Assembly: GCF_001547755.1 (NCBI RefSeq)
Contig: NZ_AP013042.1
Span: 186,001-250,000, forward strand
Length of the DNA: 64,000 nt
Reading direction: 5' to 3'
DNA from: an endosymbiont of Bathymodiolus septemdierum str. Myojin knoll
GTDB lineage: Bacteria > Pseudomonadota > Gammaproteobacteria > PS1 > Pseudothioglobaceae
The position numbers and the translations under genes are program-made. Shown here piece after piece: positions 45,674 through 56,136 of the stretch. Numbering within the stretch: the first letter of the stretch is position 1; every line of letters begins with the position of its first letter. The notes under the pieces were generated by a model that ran no database searches, had not been told where the DNA came from, and worked only from the letters and a program-made list of their open reading frames with translations.

Positions 45674-46936
45674 ATGCCAAAAATAGCACTACAAACCAAA
45701 ATAGGGTTTAATCTTAAACTAAGCCCGACTCTTAAAAATTCAATAAACCTTTTATCTATACCGCATATAGAACTTACAGCTGAGATAAATAAAGCCCTAG
45801 AAAATAATATGTTATTAACTGAAGTTGAGCCAAAAACACATGAATATAATACTTATTCAGGACAGAATAAAAATGAAGAAGCCTATGAATTACAAATAAA
45901 ATCTGAGGAATCGTTATTTACTAAATTAGAAAAACAGTTGCTCACCTCTAATTTAAGTGTCCAGCAACTTGCCATTGCCAAAGTAATCATTGACAACTTA
46001 GATGAATTTGGATTTTTAAAAGCAAGCATTGAGATGATTTTTCATGTTTATCAGCGACAATATTCTAAAGAAAAAATCAATATACAAGAGTGTGAAGTGG
46101 TTAGAAATTATATGCAGCATAATTTTGAACCTTTGGGTATTGCCTCATTTAACACACAAGATTTTTTATTATTGCAAGTTGGCAAGCAGGCAAATATTAT
46201 TGAGAAACCTTTGATTATTGGGCTCTTGTCTGAGGATATTAGCATTGATACCATTACGCCAACGCAAAAAAGTATTTTTCTTAAAGTGGTTAAATCACTA
46301 CTGAAAACACCCCTTGATAATACCCAAGACGATGTGCAAACACAGTTTATTCAGGCTGATGCCAGTATTTATAAAGACGAGGGGGGTTGGCACATCAAAC
46401 TAAAGTCACTACCTACAATAGCGATTAATAAGCAATATTTGGCATTGCGTAAAAAAATCAAAGACAAGGCTCTGTTTAATCAGCATTTGTCTAGTGCACG
46501 CGGACTAATGAGTTTTATTGAATATCGCAATAAGTCTTTACAAGTGATTGTTAGTACACTGATTAACAAACAAGAATTGGCTTTAATTAAGGGCGAGAGA
46601 TTTTTAAAACCTTTAAGTCAAAAAGAAATGGCTTTAGAGTTAAACATCGGCGAGTCCACATTATCTCGCCTAATTAAAAATAAATATATTGATACACCTA
46701 TTGGCACTATTAAAATACAAGACTTATTCTCCGCCAATGTTGGTCAAAATTCCTCAAAATCTGTCAAGCAAATGATTATTGAGATTATTCAACAAGAAAA
46801 AAATGCACTTTCAGACCAAAAAATAACTGATATCTTAATGCAAGATAATATCAATATTGGTAGAAGGACGGTAACGAAATACAGAAAGTCTGTTAATATT
46901 CCTTGTGCTAGAGATAGAAATCACCAATTAAGATAA
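45674..46936 (+). CDS. rpoN: RNA polymerase sigma-54 factor
   Basis: Region I at the N-terminus (PKIALQTKIGFNLKLSPTLKNSINLLSI, Gln-poor compared with E. coli), a core-binding region, a helix-turn-helix, and an RpoN box GRRTVTKYRKS at the end that reads the -24 element. The 420-residue length is slightly short. An upstream in-frame ATG at 45581 overlaps hupS; MPKIAL at 45674 gives the family start. Placed divergently from hupS, which is unusual: rpoN usually sits in an lptB-rpoN-hpf context. Confidence 0.92.
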   Translation: MPKIALQTKIGFNLKLSPTLKNSINLLSIPHIELTAEINKALENNMLLTEVEPKTHEYNTYSGQNKNEEAYELQIKSEESLFTKLEKQLLTSNLSVQQLAIAKVIIDNLDEFGFLKASIEMIFHVYQRQYSKEKINIQECEVVRNYMQHNFEPLGIASFNTQDFLLLQVGKQANIIEKPLIIGLLSEDISIDTITPTQKSIFLKVVKSLLKTPLDNTQDDVQTQFIQADASIYKDEGGWHIKLKSLPTIAINKQYLALRKKIKDKALFNQHLSSARGLMSFIEYRNKSLQVIVSTLINKQELALIKGERFLKPLSQKEMALELNIGESTLSRLIKNKYIDTPIGTIKIQDLFSANVGQNSSKSVKQMIIEIIQQEKNALSDQKITDILMQDNINIGRRTVTKYRKSVNIPCARDRNHQLR

Positions 46937-47205
46937 CGCAATCAATAGTGCTTCCATAGTAGTCTTGGCATCGCCAAACAGTATTTTAGTATTTTTCTTA
47001 TTAAACAATGGATTGTTAATATCTGAGTAACCATTAGGCATACCTCGTTTTAGCACTATGGTGGCCTTACTATGTCAAACCTCAAGCACAGGCATGGAGT
47101 ATCAAGGCCTTCTAACGCAGAAAGAGGCTGTGTCATGAGCACTAATGATTACACCGATATTTTTAAAATCCTCATTGATTTATTCCATTTCAAAGACGGC
47201 GTCTT
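46937..47205 (-). pseudogene. Degenerate 3' fragment of pntB
   Basis: On the minus strand this matches the end of the intact pntB at 48278-48560 over most of its length (for example CAAACCTCAAGCACAGGCAT and CTTCTAACGCAGAA occur in both), with small deletions and frameshifts. Nothing upstream of the last ~90 codons remains. It fills the otherwise gene-free gap after rpoN. Confidence 0.85.
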
Positions 47206-47247
47206 AGAGAGTAAGGGAATGTTTAGCAAAACCAGTGCCTATTATCA

Positions 47248-48184
47248 TTACAACCAAAAATCAATACCCTGATTCTTAAATTCATCATAGCGTAAATAGT
47301 GCGTACCATCGCATGAAAAATTTAAACCAATAAAGCCATTAACCAAGTTTAATGACGCCGATCGTAAATAAATGGTTTCATCCATAAAACGCAAGGCTTT
47401 GAATTGATTGAATATGTCCATAATATCCAATGAAGGCACAATGGCTCGTTCAAAATAGGGGCGGCGTGGATAAGCCAGGCAGATATTGGGGTCGCATAAT
47501 TCATCAATAGTCAATATACGATATACATAACAATCATCCGCATGCCAGATGGTCGCCCTATTACTTGAAAAATGAATCTGACAATGGTAAACACCATGCT
47601 CCAGCATCAATTCTTCCATTAAGTACAAGACATTATCAATAGACTGATCAAGCTGACTTTCAACGCGCTCTTGTAAAAACAGCCCACCTCGAATAGAAGG
47701 GTCTCCTTTCATTTGTCGCCATTCATCTGATTCTTGATAAATATTGCCTGTAAAAGGCAATTCGCGTAAATCATAATCAACACCCAGAAAACCAATGCGC
47801 TCATTTTTATCGTTCTTAATCACTTGGATAGCTGTTAATGAGGGGGCGTTTTTTATTCTTGCTGATGTAGGAATCTGACAGCTTAAACTCTTTTTCCCCG
47901 AACATATTTTTCATATAAGGGCGATTTGAACGATTACGCCCATAGGCATCATGCTCAATCTTTTCTCGATTCATGGTTGAGCTGATTTGCACGCCCTGAG
48001 AATCCAGGGCATAGAGGTTTTTACAAAAAGATAATTCCTTACAGGCACTTGATAAGTGTTCATTGAGCAGCAACTGACTATTTATGACTGGTGATAGCTT
48101 TCCAGCCAAGTTCTGCAACGACATGCCTAGGGTTTTTGTCAGTAATTCTTGTTGTTGTTTTATGGATTGTTTAAGATTTTTCAT
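47248..48184 (-). pseudogene. Cache/PDC-type sensor-domain protein, frameshifted
   Basis: Two frames make one protein of about 310 residues: the first (48184 to about 47850) has ALDSQGVQISSTMNREKIEHD and LSDSYISKNKKRP; the second (to 47248) has SLTAIQVIKNDKNERIGFLG, VDYDLRELPFTGNIYQ and a tail ending in FLRYDEF-like sequence. The break is at a five-C run (near 47846 on this strand); four Cs would restore the frame. No output domain is visible, so it would be a stand-alone sensor. It sits between two pntB ends. Decay or sequencing error cannot be separated. Confidence 0.65.
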
Positions 48185-48277
48185 TGTAATTTTATTTCTA
48201 GGCTGTATTAAATGTATTCACCATTGACTAAATAACTCTTATTTCAGAGGTGCATAAACAGCATAACGATTTATAGG

Positions 48278-49675
48278 TCAAGACAATGCAACCAAAAGTG
48301 CCTCCATACTGGTTTTAGCATCACCAAACATCATTCGAGTATTTTCTTTGGTAAATAATGCATTATCAATACCCGAATAACCCGTTGACATACCACGTTT
48401 TAGCACAACGGTGGTCTTGCTATGCCAAACCTCAAGCACAGGCATACCTGCAATAAGGCTATCAGTATCTTCTAACGCAGAAGGATTGACAGTATCATTA
48501 GCGCCAATGACAATGGTTACATCAATATTCTCAAAATCGTGATTAATTTCATCCATTTCAAAAATAGTCGCATAAGGTATATTTGCCTCTGCTAACAAAA
48601 CATTCATATGTCCTGGCATACGACCAGCAACTGGGTGGATACCAAAACGCACATTAATGCCTTTACTTATTAGCAACCCCACAACACCAGAAACAGCATA
48701 TTGTGCTTGTGCAACTGCCATACCATAACCTGGCACAATCATCACTTTTTTAGCTTGATTCAGTAAATCTGCCAAACTATTGACATCAATACTAACCACT
48801 TCATCTTGACTATTTTTAGTGCTGTTTTGAGTAGGTATTGTGGCGTTTAATCCACCACCGGTAATCACACTGATGAAGCTACGATTCATAGCCTGACACA
48901 TAATATAACTTAAAATTGCACCACTACTACCTACTAAAGCACCGATAATAATCAACAAATCATTGCCCAACATAAACCCAGTCACTGCCGCTGCCCAACC
49001 TGAATAACTGTTTAACATTGAAATCACCACAGGCATATCGGCACCACCAATCGCAAGTACCATATGTAGCCCGTAAATAACACCAATGGCGGTCATAACA
49101 TACAATGCCATATAAGCAATTTCTGTTGTTTGGGTAGTAACAAATATCCAGCCTAAAACAATAACAACGACCAGCATCACTAAATTGATCATATGCCTAG
49201 CAGGTAATAACAATGGTTTGCCACCAAGCATAGCACTCAATTTAGCAAAGGCAATGATGGATCCAGATAAAGTTATCGCACCAATATAAATACCCAAATA
49301 AACTTCAATATCATGAATATTCTTTTCCAATCCACTAAATTGAATACTGGTATCCATATAGTTGTTATAGCCAATTAGCACCGCTGCTAAACCCACCAAA
49401 CTGTGTAATATGGCAATCAGTTGTGGCATTTGCACCATTTGCACCCGCACTGCTAAAATTAATCCTAAAACCGCACCTATTGCTATGCTGATAAAAATCA
49501 TTAGATAATTGCTCACAGCACTACCCCCCACAGTCGCACTGACTGCCAACACCATGCCTAAAATCCCATACATTAGTCCTTTTCGAGCATTGTCATTGCT
49601 ACTCAAACCACTTAAGGCCAGAATAAAAAGAATTGCCGCTATGAGATAAATTGCACTAGTAAGATTTTCAGACAT
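48278..49675 (-). CDS. pntB: Proton-translocating transhydrogenase subunit beta
   Basis: Membrane plus NADP(H)-binding subunit: about nine helices (1-260) and domain III with GYGMAVAQAQYAV, RFGIHPVAGRMPGHMNVLLAEA, and IGANDTVNPSA. Uses the proton gradient to reduce NADP+ with NADH. Length (465) is normal. Follows pntA by 8 bases. Confidence 0.96.
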   Translation of the reverse strand: MSENLTSAIYLIAAILFILALSGLSSNDNARKGLMYGILGMVLAVSATVGGSAVSNYLMIFISIAIGAVLGLILAVRVQMVQMPQLIAILHSLVGLAAVLIGYNNYMDTSIQFSGLEKNIHDIEVYLGIYIGAITLSGSIIAFAKLSAMLGGKPLLLPARHMINLVMLVVVIVLGWIFVTTQTTEIAYMALYVMTAIGVIYGLHMVLAIGGADMPVVISMLNSYSGWAAAVTGFMLGNDLLIIIGALVGSSGAILSYIMCQAMNRSFISVITGGGLNATIPTQNSTKNSQDEVVSIDVNSLADLLNQAKKVMIVPGYGMAVAQAQYAVSGVVGLLISKGINVRFGIHPVAGRMPGHMNVLLAEANIPYATIFEMDEINHDFENIDVTIVIGANDTVNPSALEDTDSLIAGMPVLEVWHSKTTVVLKRGMSTGYSGIDNALFTKENTRMMFGDAKTSMEALLVALS

Positions 49676-49683
49676 AAGAATCG

Positions 49684-51249
49684 TTATTTATTAAACATTT
49701 TAAGCATACGATGGGTTACTGCAAAACCAGCAACAATATTGATGGTAGTAATTAAAACAGCAATGCCTGATAACCACATCACTGTATTTGAAGAAGATGA
49801 AACTTGTAATAACGCACCTAAAATAATAATACTGCTAATCGCATTGGTGATACTCATCAGTGGCGTATGTAAAGAATGCGACACATTCCAAATCACCATA
49901 TAACCAATAAAACAGGCTAAAACAAACACGGTTAAATGATTCATAAAAGCAGTAGGTGCAAAGACACCAACACCCCATAACAAACCACCCATAATCAATA
50001 GTAGGACTATATTTTTTAAAGATTTATTTGATGTTGATTGTGTTACATCTACACTTGGAGGAGCAACCATCTTAGCCACCTCCTCTTTGGCAGCAACCTT
50101 AACTGGGGCAGCAGCAGGTAGCTGCCAGACAATCTCACCATCATGCACCACTGTTGCACAGCGGATAACCTCATCTTCCATATTTAATGCTATCTGCCCG
50201 TCTTTCTTAGGGGTTAATTCAGTCAGTAAGTGCGCTATATTGGCAGCATAAAGTTGACTTGATTGTGGTGCTAATCTGCTCGGTAAATCACAATAACCAA
50301 TAATACTTACCCCATGCTCTACGCTGATTGCATGTGCTTTTGTTAGTTCGCAATTACCGCCTTGCTCAGCCGCTAAATCAACAATCACACTGCCCGCTTT
50401 CATTGATTTCACCATAGCAGCGGTGATCAATATAGGCGCAGCTTTGCCAGGAATAAGTGCTGTGGTAATAATTATATCCACTTCCTTTGCCTGCTCAGTA
50501 AATAATGCCATTTCTGCATCAATAAAGGCTTTACTCATAGTCTTGGCATAGCCGCCTTCGCCACTAGCATCTTCGGCAAAATCCAATTCTAAAAATTCTG
50601 CATTTAAACTCAGAATTTGTTCTTTTACCTCAAGCCTAGTGTCAAAGCCACGCACAACCGCACCTAGAGATTTTGCTGTGCCAATAGCAGACAAGCCTGC
50701 CACGCCTGCGCCAATAACTAAAACTTTAGCGGGTGCAATCCGCCCTGCCGCGGTAATTTGTCCAGTAAAAAATTTTCCAAAAATATTCGCCGCTTCAATC
50801 ACTGCTCGATAACCCGCAATATTTGCCATTGAACTGAGAGCGTCCATTTTTTGTGCCCGTGAAATTCTAGGAATGGTGTCCATTGCCAGAGTATTAACTT
50901 TTTGGTCTGCCAGTCTTTGTAATAACGCTGGGTTTTGTATTGGCCAAATAAAACAAATTAGGGTTGTACCAGGCTCCATCAACGAGATTTCATCAGAATC
51001 ATTATCTGTCTCTAATTCAGGTGCACGAACTTTTAAAATAATATCAGCCCCAGCAAAAAGTAGCTTGATGTCATCTGTAATAACAGCACCAGCAGACTGG
51101 TATGCCATATCATCAAAACTTGCTGAGATGCCAGCATTCGTTTCGATTGATACATTAAAACCTAAATCAATTAATTGACTTACTACAGAGGGTGTTACTG
51201 CTACACGCTGTTCTCCGGGGTAGCGTTCTTTTGGAATTGCAATTTTCAT
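49684..51249 (-). CDS. pntA: Proton-translocating transhydrogenase subunit alpha
   Basis: NAD(H)-binding domain I ([60 protein letters not shown]) and a C-terminal part with four helices (about 410-515). Fused alpha form of 521 residues, as in E. coli. Supplies NADPH for biosynthesis such as the Calvin cycle in an autotroph (inference). Confidence 0.96.
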   Translation of the reverse strand: MKIAIPKERYPGEQRVAVTPSVVSQLIDLGFNVSIETNAGISASFDDMAYQSAGAVITDDIKLLFAGADIILKVRAPELETDNDSDEISLMEPGTTLICFIWPIQNPALLQRLADQKVNTLAMDTIPRISRAQKMDALSSMANIAGYRAVIEAANIFGKFFTGQITAAGRIAPAKVLVIGAGVAGLSAIGTAKSLGAVVRGFDTRLEVKEQILSLNAEFLELDFAEDASGEGGYAKTMSKAFIDAEMALFTEQAKEVDIIITTALIPGKAAPILITAAMVKSMKAGSVIVDLAAEQGGNCELTKAHAISVEHGVSIIGYCDLPSRLAPQSSQLYAANIAHLLTELTPKKDGQIALNMEDEVIRCATVVHDGEIVWQLPAAAPVKVAAKEEVAKMVAPPSVDVTQSTSNKSLKNIVLLLIMGGLLWGVGVFAPTAFMNHLTVFVLACFIGYMVIWNVSHSLHTPLMSITNAISSIIILGALLQVSSSSNTVMWLSGIAVLITTINIVAGFAVTHRMLKMFNK

Positions 51250-51310
51250 ATCAATTTAAAAGGTTCTATTTTTAATGTTATATTCAAAGCAATGAGCGAA
51301 TATGATAAAT

Positions 51311-51841
51311 CTATTTTTGATAAGCGGCAAAAGAGTCGCATAATTCTTGTTTGGCTTCATCAGCATCGCCCCAACCGTCAATTTTTACCCATTTACCTTC
51401 ATCAAGATCTTTGTAATAAGTAAAGAAATGTTCAATTTGGTCTTTTAAAGTTGCACCAACATCATTAATTCCTTGAATATCGTGATAAGATTTGCAGAGC
51501 TTATCTGTCGGCACTGCTAAAATCTTAGAATCTTTACCAGCCTCATCAGTCATCCGCAATACCCCAATTGGGCGGGCTGTAATTACTGCATCGTGAATCA
51601 GTGGGTAGGGGGTAATAACTAGCACGTCCGCAGGATCGCCATCATCAGCAAGCGTTTCAGGGACAAAGCCATAATTGCATGGGTAAAACATTGGCGTGGT
51701 GATAAATCTATCGACAAACATTGCTCCTGTTTCCTTGTCAATTTCATATTTGACTGGCGATGAATTGGCTGGAATCTCAATAATGACATTGATTTCATCA
51801 GGGATATTACCTGCTGATACGGGCCTTAGACTGTTTTGCAT
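51311..51841 (-). CDS. ppa: Inorganic pyrophosphatase
   Basis: Hydrolyses pyrophosphate. Family-I motifs: [40 protein letters not shown] (metal-binding Asps) and KILAVP, with the C-terminal [20 protein letters not shown]. Length (176) is normal. A GGAGT site precedes the ATG. Confidence 0.96.
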   Translation of the reverse strand: MQNSLRPVSAGNIPDEINVIIEIPANSSPVKYEIDKETGAMFVDRFITTPMFYPCNYGFVPETLADDGDPADVLVITPYPLIHDAVITARPIGVLRMTDEAGKDSKILAVPTDKLCKSYHDIQGINDVGATLKDQIEHFFTYYKDLDEGKWVKIDGWGDADEAKQELCDSFAAYQK

Positions 51842-51859
51842 TTTTTAACTCCATTTTTA

Positions 51860-52093
51860 TTATAAATTTTCGCACATTCTGAATGATTCAAATCCCTCGC
51901 CAGGCTGCAGGTTTATTATCTCATTAGCAGACACTCGAGAGTCTGAACAGCCAATCCATAAATATTTAGGCGTTTGCTGCTTGAATAATTTGGAAAAAAA
52001 ATTAGGATGTTTTTCTTGTAATTGTGCAACCCATAATACATTATTGTCTACAAAGGTGCTGTAAGTCCATTTAAGTATTCTTATGCCAAGCAT
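51860..52093 (-). pseudogene. Beta-carbonic anhydrase N-terminal remnant
   Basis: The first ~65 residues match beta-carbonic anhydrase ([41 protein letters not shown]-type zinc site, [11 protein letters not shown]). The protein then loses the family pattern exactly where HRNVAN is expected (reads SFRMCENL) and stops; the sequence beyond is ppa. Two zinc ligands and most of the fold are missing, so it is not an active enzyme. It overlaps the upstream cytochrome gene by 23 bases. Confidence 0.83.
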
Positions 52094-52814
52094 CTACATT
52101 GCTGATTTTTCCTTGCCAAGGTAATATCCACATTTGATAAAGTGAGGTTGATAACATCACAGTTGAGGCAAGACTGTAACCAACACCACCAATAATGACC
52201 AGCCAAGCAAAAGCAGGGTCTAAGCGCGTTAGCCACCAGGCACTGACATCAAGCAGTAAAAAAGCGAATGGAGTAAAAATAATGAGTATTTTGAGCCATT
52301 CATTAAACCCAGTTGCTAACGAAAAAATCAAACCGACAAAAAAGAAAATAAAAGCAATGCCGAACAAATGAATATGAGAAATACGCGTTAAACTGGATAT
52401 ATCTACCGAAGATTCAGTTTTTGCTAACTCTTTAATTACTGCATAGTTAGTAAGGTTTGGGAGTGTAGCTATATTGGCATGGCAAGCCGCACAATTTGAT
52501 GCAACAATCGGTTTAATATCAGTTTTCCATGCTTGCTCGTCAGCTCCTTTTTTAACCCAGTGGATAATGGCTTTCCGGTCTTGTTCAGATGCCTTATCTT
52601 TCATTGAGCCATTGAGTTTGTTTTCTAATGTAGAATTTGAACGATTGCCATAATAACTATAGACCACATCATCAATTGACAATCCAACTTTGCCATCAGA
52701 CGCACCATGAGTCAGCATAATTTGTGCACCTGCCATCATTAACCCCACGCCAATGACCAAAATATAGCCAGTAAACAATCCTTTAATAGATAAAGGTAAG
52801 TTTGATAAATTCAT
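52071..52814 (-). CDS. Membrane-bound monohaem cytochrome c-like protein
   Basis: One N-terminal helix (about 8-30), a periplasmic region with one haem c motif [15 protein letters not shown] (about 105-117), then four helices (about 147-167, 172-190, 196-215, 218-238). HIHLFGIAF could add a haem ligand. The family is unknown to me beyond this; it may be a quinol- or thiol-linked electron carrier. The start overlaps the stop of the truncated rhodanese gene (TAATG), so they are coupled. Confidence 0.75.
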   Translation of the reverse strand: MNLSNLPLSIKGLFTGYILVIGVGLMMAGAQIMLTHGASDGKVGLSIDDVVYSYYGNRSNSTLENKLNGSMKDKASEQDRKAIIHWVKKGADEQAWKTDIKPIVASNCAACHANIATLPNLTNYAVIKELAKTESSVDISSLTRISHIHLFGIAFIFFFVGLIFSLATGFNEWLKILIIFTPFAFLLLDVSAWWLTRLDPAFAWLVIIGGVGYSLASTVMLSTSLYQMWILPWQGKISNVDAWHKNT

Positions 52815-52984
52815 TAACACTGCTCCCAATTAGGCTCGTCTAACCAAGACACCAAAACACTATCAATTGCATGACCTACAAACTTATACTCCGCACAAGA
52901 TCGCACGTCTAAAAATAAGATATTTTTATCATTTTGCAGTTTTTGGTAGGCTTGTTTTGGCGTTAAAGCAATAACTTTACTCAT
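52814..52984 (-). CDS. Short rhodanese-like fragment, 56 residues
   Basis: Translates as MSKVIALTPKQAYQKLQNDK then NILFLDVRSCAEYKFVGHAI, the N-terminal half of a rhodanese domain (LDVR motif), and stops after 56 residues. The catalytic Cys loop is missing. Its stop overlaps the ATG of the membrane cytochrome. It may be a truncated gene kept as a translational leader; function unsupported. Confidence 0.65.
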   Translation of the reverse strand: MSKVIALTPKQAYQKLQNDKNILFLDVRSCAEYKFVGHAIDSVLVSWLDEPNWEQC

Positions 52985-53141
52985 TTTTTTTCAGCAATAA
53001 AAATTAGGTGGCAGAATTTAATACAAACTTAAGGGGGAAATATCCCGCTCTGCCAAACGGTATAAAAAGGTTGTATATCTAATTCAAGCAATAACTATGC
53101 CAAACTGGTAAATTACCCTACTTTCAAGGCATATAGAAGGT

Positions 53142-53780
53142 TTAGAGAAAGCTATGCACTAAATCCCAAAGAATATGATAACTGGTTAAATGAGATTCTT
53201 GCACTCTATGAATACTGTCTGTCTCAACAGTCAAACACAAATCAATGGAAGTGCATTTAGCCATCTCACCCCCTGTTTGACCTGAAAATCCAATGGTAGA
53301 TAAACCCATTTCTTTAGCTTGAACAAAAGCCTGAATCAAGTTTTTTGAATTACCGCTGGTAGAAAATCCAATCAACACATCGTTTTTTCTTGCCAAACAA
53401 ACCAGCTGACGTAAAAAAACATGCTCCTTGCCTACATCATTAGAAACAGCTGTTAGAGTAGCAATATCAGCTGTTAAGTTAGTTGCAGCCAAAGCTTTTC
53501 TGCCTGTGGTTACTGGGTGCATAAATTCAGTGGTAATATGTGCGGCGTCACAAGACGAACCCCCATTACCCATGGCAAATAAATGACCTCCTTGTTGGTA
53601 GCTTTTAGCAATGATTTGTGCGGCATCAATTAATTTATCAGCATTGTTTTGAAAAAAAACTTGCTTAGCCCGAATGCTGTCTGCTACTTTTTTATTGAGA
53701 GATTGTAATAAATCTGGTGTTACACTTTTATTTTTATCCAAGAATGGATACAAACTTGATAGCGTGTCTTTATTCCCCAT
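53142..53780 (-). CDS. SIS-domain protein, sedoheptulose-7-phosphate isomerase (GmhA) type
   Basis: Sugar-isomerase fold: MGNGGSSCDAAHITTEF, GFSTSGNSKNLIQAF and the C-terminal HILWDLVHS fit GmhA-like proteins. True GmhA starts heptose synthesis for lipopolysaccharide. GmhA-like genes are often found next to hypF in hydrogenase loci, and here the ATG at 53780 overlaps the hypF stop by 11 bases, so a link to hydrogenase is plausible but unproven. Confidence 0.87.
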   Translation of the reverse strand: MGNKDTLSSLYPFLDKNKSVTPDLLQSLNKKVADSIRAKQVFFQNNADKLIDAAQIIAKSYQQGGHLFAMGNGGSSCDAAHITTEFMHPVTTGRKALAATNLTADIATLTAVSNDVGKEHVFLRQLVCLARKNDVLIGFSTSGNSKNLIQAFVQAKEMGLSTIGFSGQTGGEMAKCTSIDLCLTVETDSIHRVQESHLTSYHILWDLVHSFL

Positions 53781-56136
53781 ATTTTTTCTCCCTTGCTCTA
53801 CAAATTGCAGCCTGACCAAGGCTAATACCGCCATCGCCAAATGGAAGTTGTGACGGGGTAAGTAATGTTATTCCATCTATTTTATTGAATAACTCACAGG
53901 TTAATGCTAATAATAATTTGTTATTAAAAACACCACCTGACAAAACAACGGTTTCAAATAGGTAATCTTGTTTTAATTGTTGTGTAATTTCAAATAACAA
54001 CCGAGCCAAACAAAGATGAAATTTATAAGCAATAATTGAGCATTCTACTTGATTTTTTAAATCTAATAGAATACCCAACCATATTTGCTTAATATCAATT
54101 TGGCAGTGGCTTGAAGTGGTTTTTAATTCAAACTCATATCCCTCTAATTTGGCATTATTATCATAACAACAACTTTTGGCTAAACTCTCCAATTCAATTG
54201 CTGCCTGTGCCTCATAACTGATATGTTTTGGGCAAATACCTAACACATAGGCTACAGCATCAAACAATCTGCCCACTGAAGAAGTCAAGTTAAGCGGAAT
54301 ATTGCTACCCAGCAAAGCCTCTAAATCTTGAGTCGGTTTATTGGTGAAAAAATCCCCTAACTCTAAATTATAATGTTTGAAGTAAGCGTATGCCATGCGC
54401 CATGGCTGGGTAGCTGCTTTATCACCGCCCAACAAAGGCACATATTCAAATTGTGCTAAGCGCTTAAAACCAACATAATCTGCTAACAAGAACTCTCCGC
54501 CCCAAAGACTATTATCCCCACCTAAACCAATGCCATCCCAAACCACGCCTAAAACTTTATCGCTATCTATGGCTCCACCATGTTCAAACAAACAAGCGGC
54601 GATGTGCGCATGGTGGTGTTGTATCGCTTCTAGTTTAATGTTGTTAGTTTGTGCATAATTATCAGCATATTTAGAAGATAAATATTCTGGATGCAAATCG
54701 CAGGCTAACTGCTTAATTTTTGCGCTATATAGTTGCTGATATAAGTCAATATTATTTTGAAAATCTTGATAACTTTCTAAAGTTTTTAAATCACCAATAT
54801 GTTGCGAAACAATCGCTTGTGATTCAGTCAACAAACAAAATGTATTTTTGAGTTCTGCACCAACCGCCAATAACCCACTATGGCTTGAAAATCCCTTGGG
54901 CAAGGATAATGAAGTTGGACCGTAACCTCTTGCTCTGCGAATAACTCTAAGGTCGCCCGCAACATACTGAACCACTGAATCATCAACACGGTTGACAATA
55001 TCACGATTGTGCATTAAAAAATAATCAGCAATACTTTCAAGTTCATTCAACGCATGCTGATTGTCTATAATTTGAGGATTGTGGCTTTGGTTGCCAGAGG
55101 TCAGTACTAAAGGTTCGCCCAACTCTTGTAACAATAAATAGTGTAACGGCGAATAAGGCAGCATAAACCCCAAATTTTTCTGTTTAGGGGCAATCTGGTC
55201 AGGCAATCTATCATTTGCTTTATTCAGCAATACAATAGGTGATGCCTTATCTGTTAACAAACACTCCTCTTGGTCAGAGACAAAACAATATTGCTTCACC
55301 ATGGAAAGATTTTTAGCCATTAAAGCAAATGGCTTATGTTTTCTGTGCTTTCTTTCTCTAAGTGCAACAACAGCAAATTCAATGCTCGCTAAACAAGCCA
55401 AATGAAACCCACCAATACCTTTAATAGCAACAATTTTTCCTTGTTTTAATAATGAAACAGTTTCCTTGATAATATTATCAACGACAATATCATTGCCATG
55501 CATATCTGTTAATTGTAATTGTGGTCCACAATCAGCACAAGCATTGGGCTGAGCATGAAACCGTCTGTTGACAGGATTTTGATACTCTTTCTTGCACTGC
55601 TCGCACATTGAAAAAACCGACATACTGGTCGAGTTTCGGTCATAAGGTATCTCTTTAATGATAGAAAATCGAGGACCGCAATTAGTACAATTGGTAAACG
55701 CATAACCATAACGACGATTATTTTTATCGGTGATATCAGCTATGCAATCCTTACAAATACTGGCGTCAGGTAAAACAATTGCCGAGATCTCGCCTTTGCT
55801 ACTTTGTCCAATACTAAAATCGTCATAAAATTGATTACTTTGATAATCGTTCTCAATGTTAATATTGGCTATTTTGGCAAGCATCGGCACATCACTTTTA
55901 AGTAACGATAAGAATTGATCAAGCTGTATTTGCGTACATTGAACAATCACAACAACGCCAGCACTATCATTATAAACTTCCCCAACAAGATTAAATTGTC
56001 GTGCAATTTTATAAACAAACGGTCGAAATCCAACACCCTGAACAGCGCCAGTAATCGTTATTTTTTTGCTAATTAGCGTTTTAATGTTTGGTTTATTTTT
56101 TTTTGTTTGCTGGCTTTTTATCAAACGTGGATTCAT
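53770..56136 (-). CDS. hypF: Carbamoyltransferase HypF
   Basis: Makes the carbamoyl adenylate and passes carbamoyl to HypE for the CN ligands. Domains in order: acylphosphatase (GAVQGVGFRPFVYKIA, about 31-46), two zinc-finger-like Cys pairs (CKDC, CTNCGPRF, CEQC, CADCGPQ, about 125-215), a YrdC-like domain and a Kae1-like domain with HHHAHIAACLFEHG (about 500). Length (788) is normal. It lies 8 kb from hupS, apart from the other hyp genes. Confidence 0.96.
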   Translation of the reverse strand: MNPRLIKSQQTKKNKPNIKTLISKKITITGAVQGVGFRPFVYKIARQFNLVGEVYNDSAGVVVIVQCTQIQLDQFLSLLKSDVPMLAKIANINIENDYQSNQFYDDFSIGQSSKGEISAIVLPDASICKDCIADITDKNNRRYGYAFTNCTNCGPRFSIIKEIPYDRNSTSMSVFSMCEQCKKEYQNPVNRRFHAQPNACADCGPQLQLTDMHGNDIVVDNIIKETVSLLKQGKIVAIKGIGGFHLACLASIEFAVVALRERKHRKHKPFALMAKNLSMVKQYCFVSDQEECLLTDKASPIVLLNKANDRLPDQIAPKQKNLGFMLPYSPLHYLLLQELGEPLVLTSGNQSHNPQIIDNQHALNELESIADYFLMHNRDIVNRVDDSVVQYVAGDLRVIRRARGYGPTSLSLPKGFSSHSGLLAVGAELKNTFCLLTESQAIVSQHIGDLKTLESYQDFQNNIDLYQQLYSAKIKQLACDLHPEYLSSKYADNYAQTNNIKLEAIQHHHAHIAACLFEHGGAIDSDKVLGVVWDGIGLGGDNSLWGGEFLLADYVGFKRLAQFEYVPLLGGDKAATQPWRMAYAYFKHYNLELGDFFTNKPTQDLEALLGSNIPLNLTSSVGRLFDAVAYVLGICPKHISYEAQAAIELESLAKSCCYDNNAKLEGYEFELKTTSSHCQIDIKQIWLGILLDLKNQVECSIIAYKFHLCLARLLFEITQQLKQDYLFETVVLSGGVFNNKLLLALTCELFNKIDGITLLTPSQLPFGDGGISLGQAAICRAREKKYGE

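Noticed and set aside
47072-47272. 66-codon plus-strand frame after rpoN
   Set aside because: It overlaps the decayed pntB fragment on the other strand and has no independent support.
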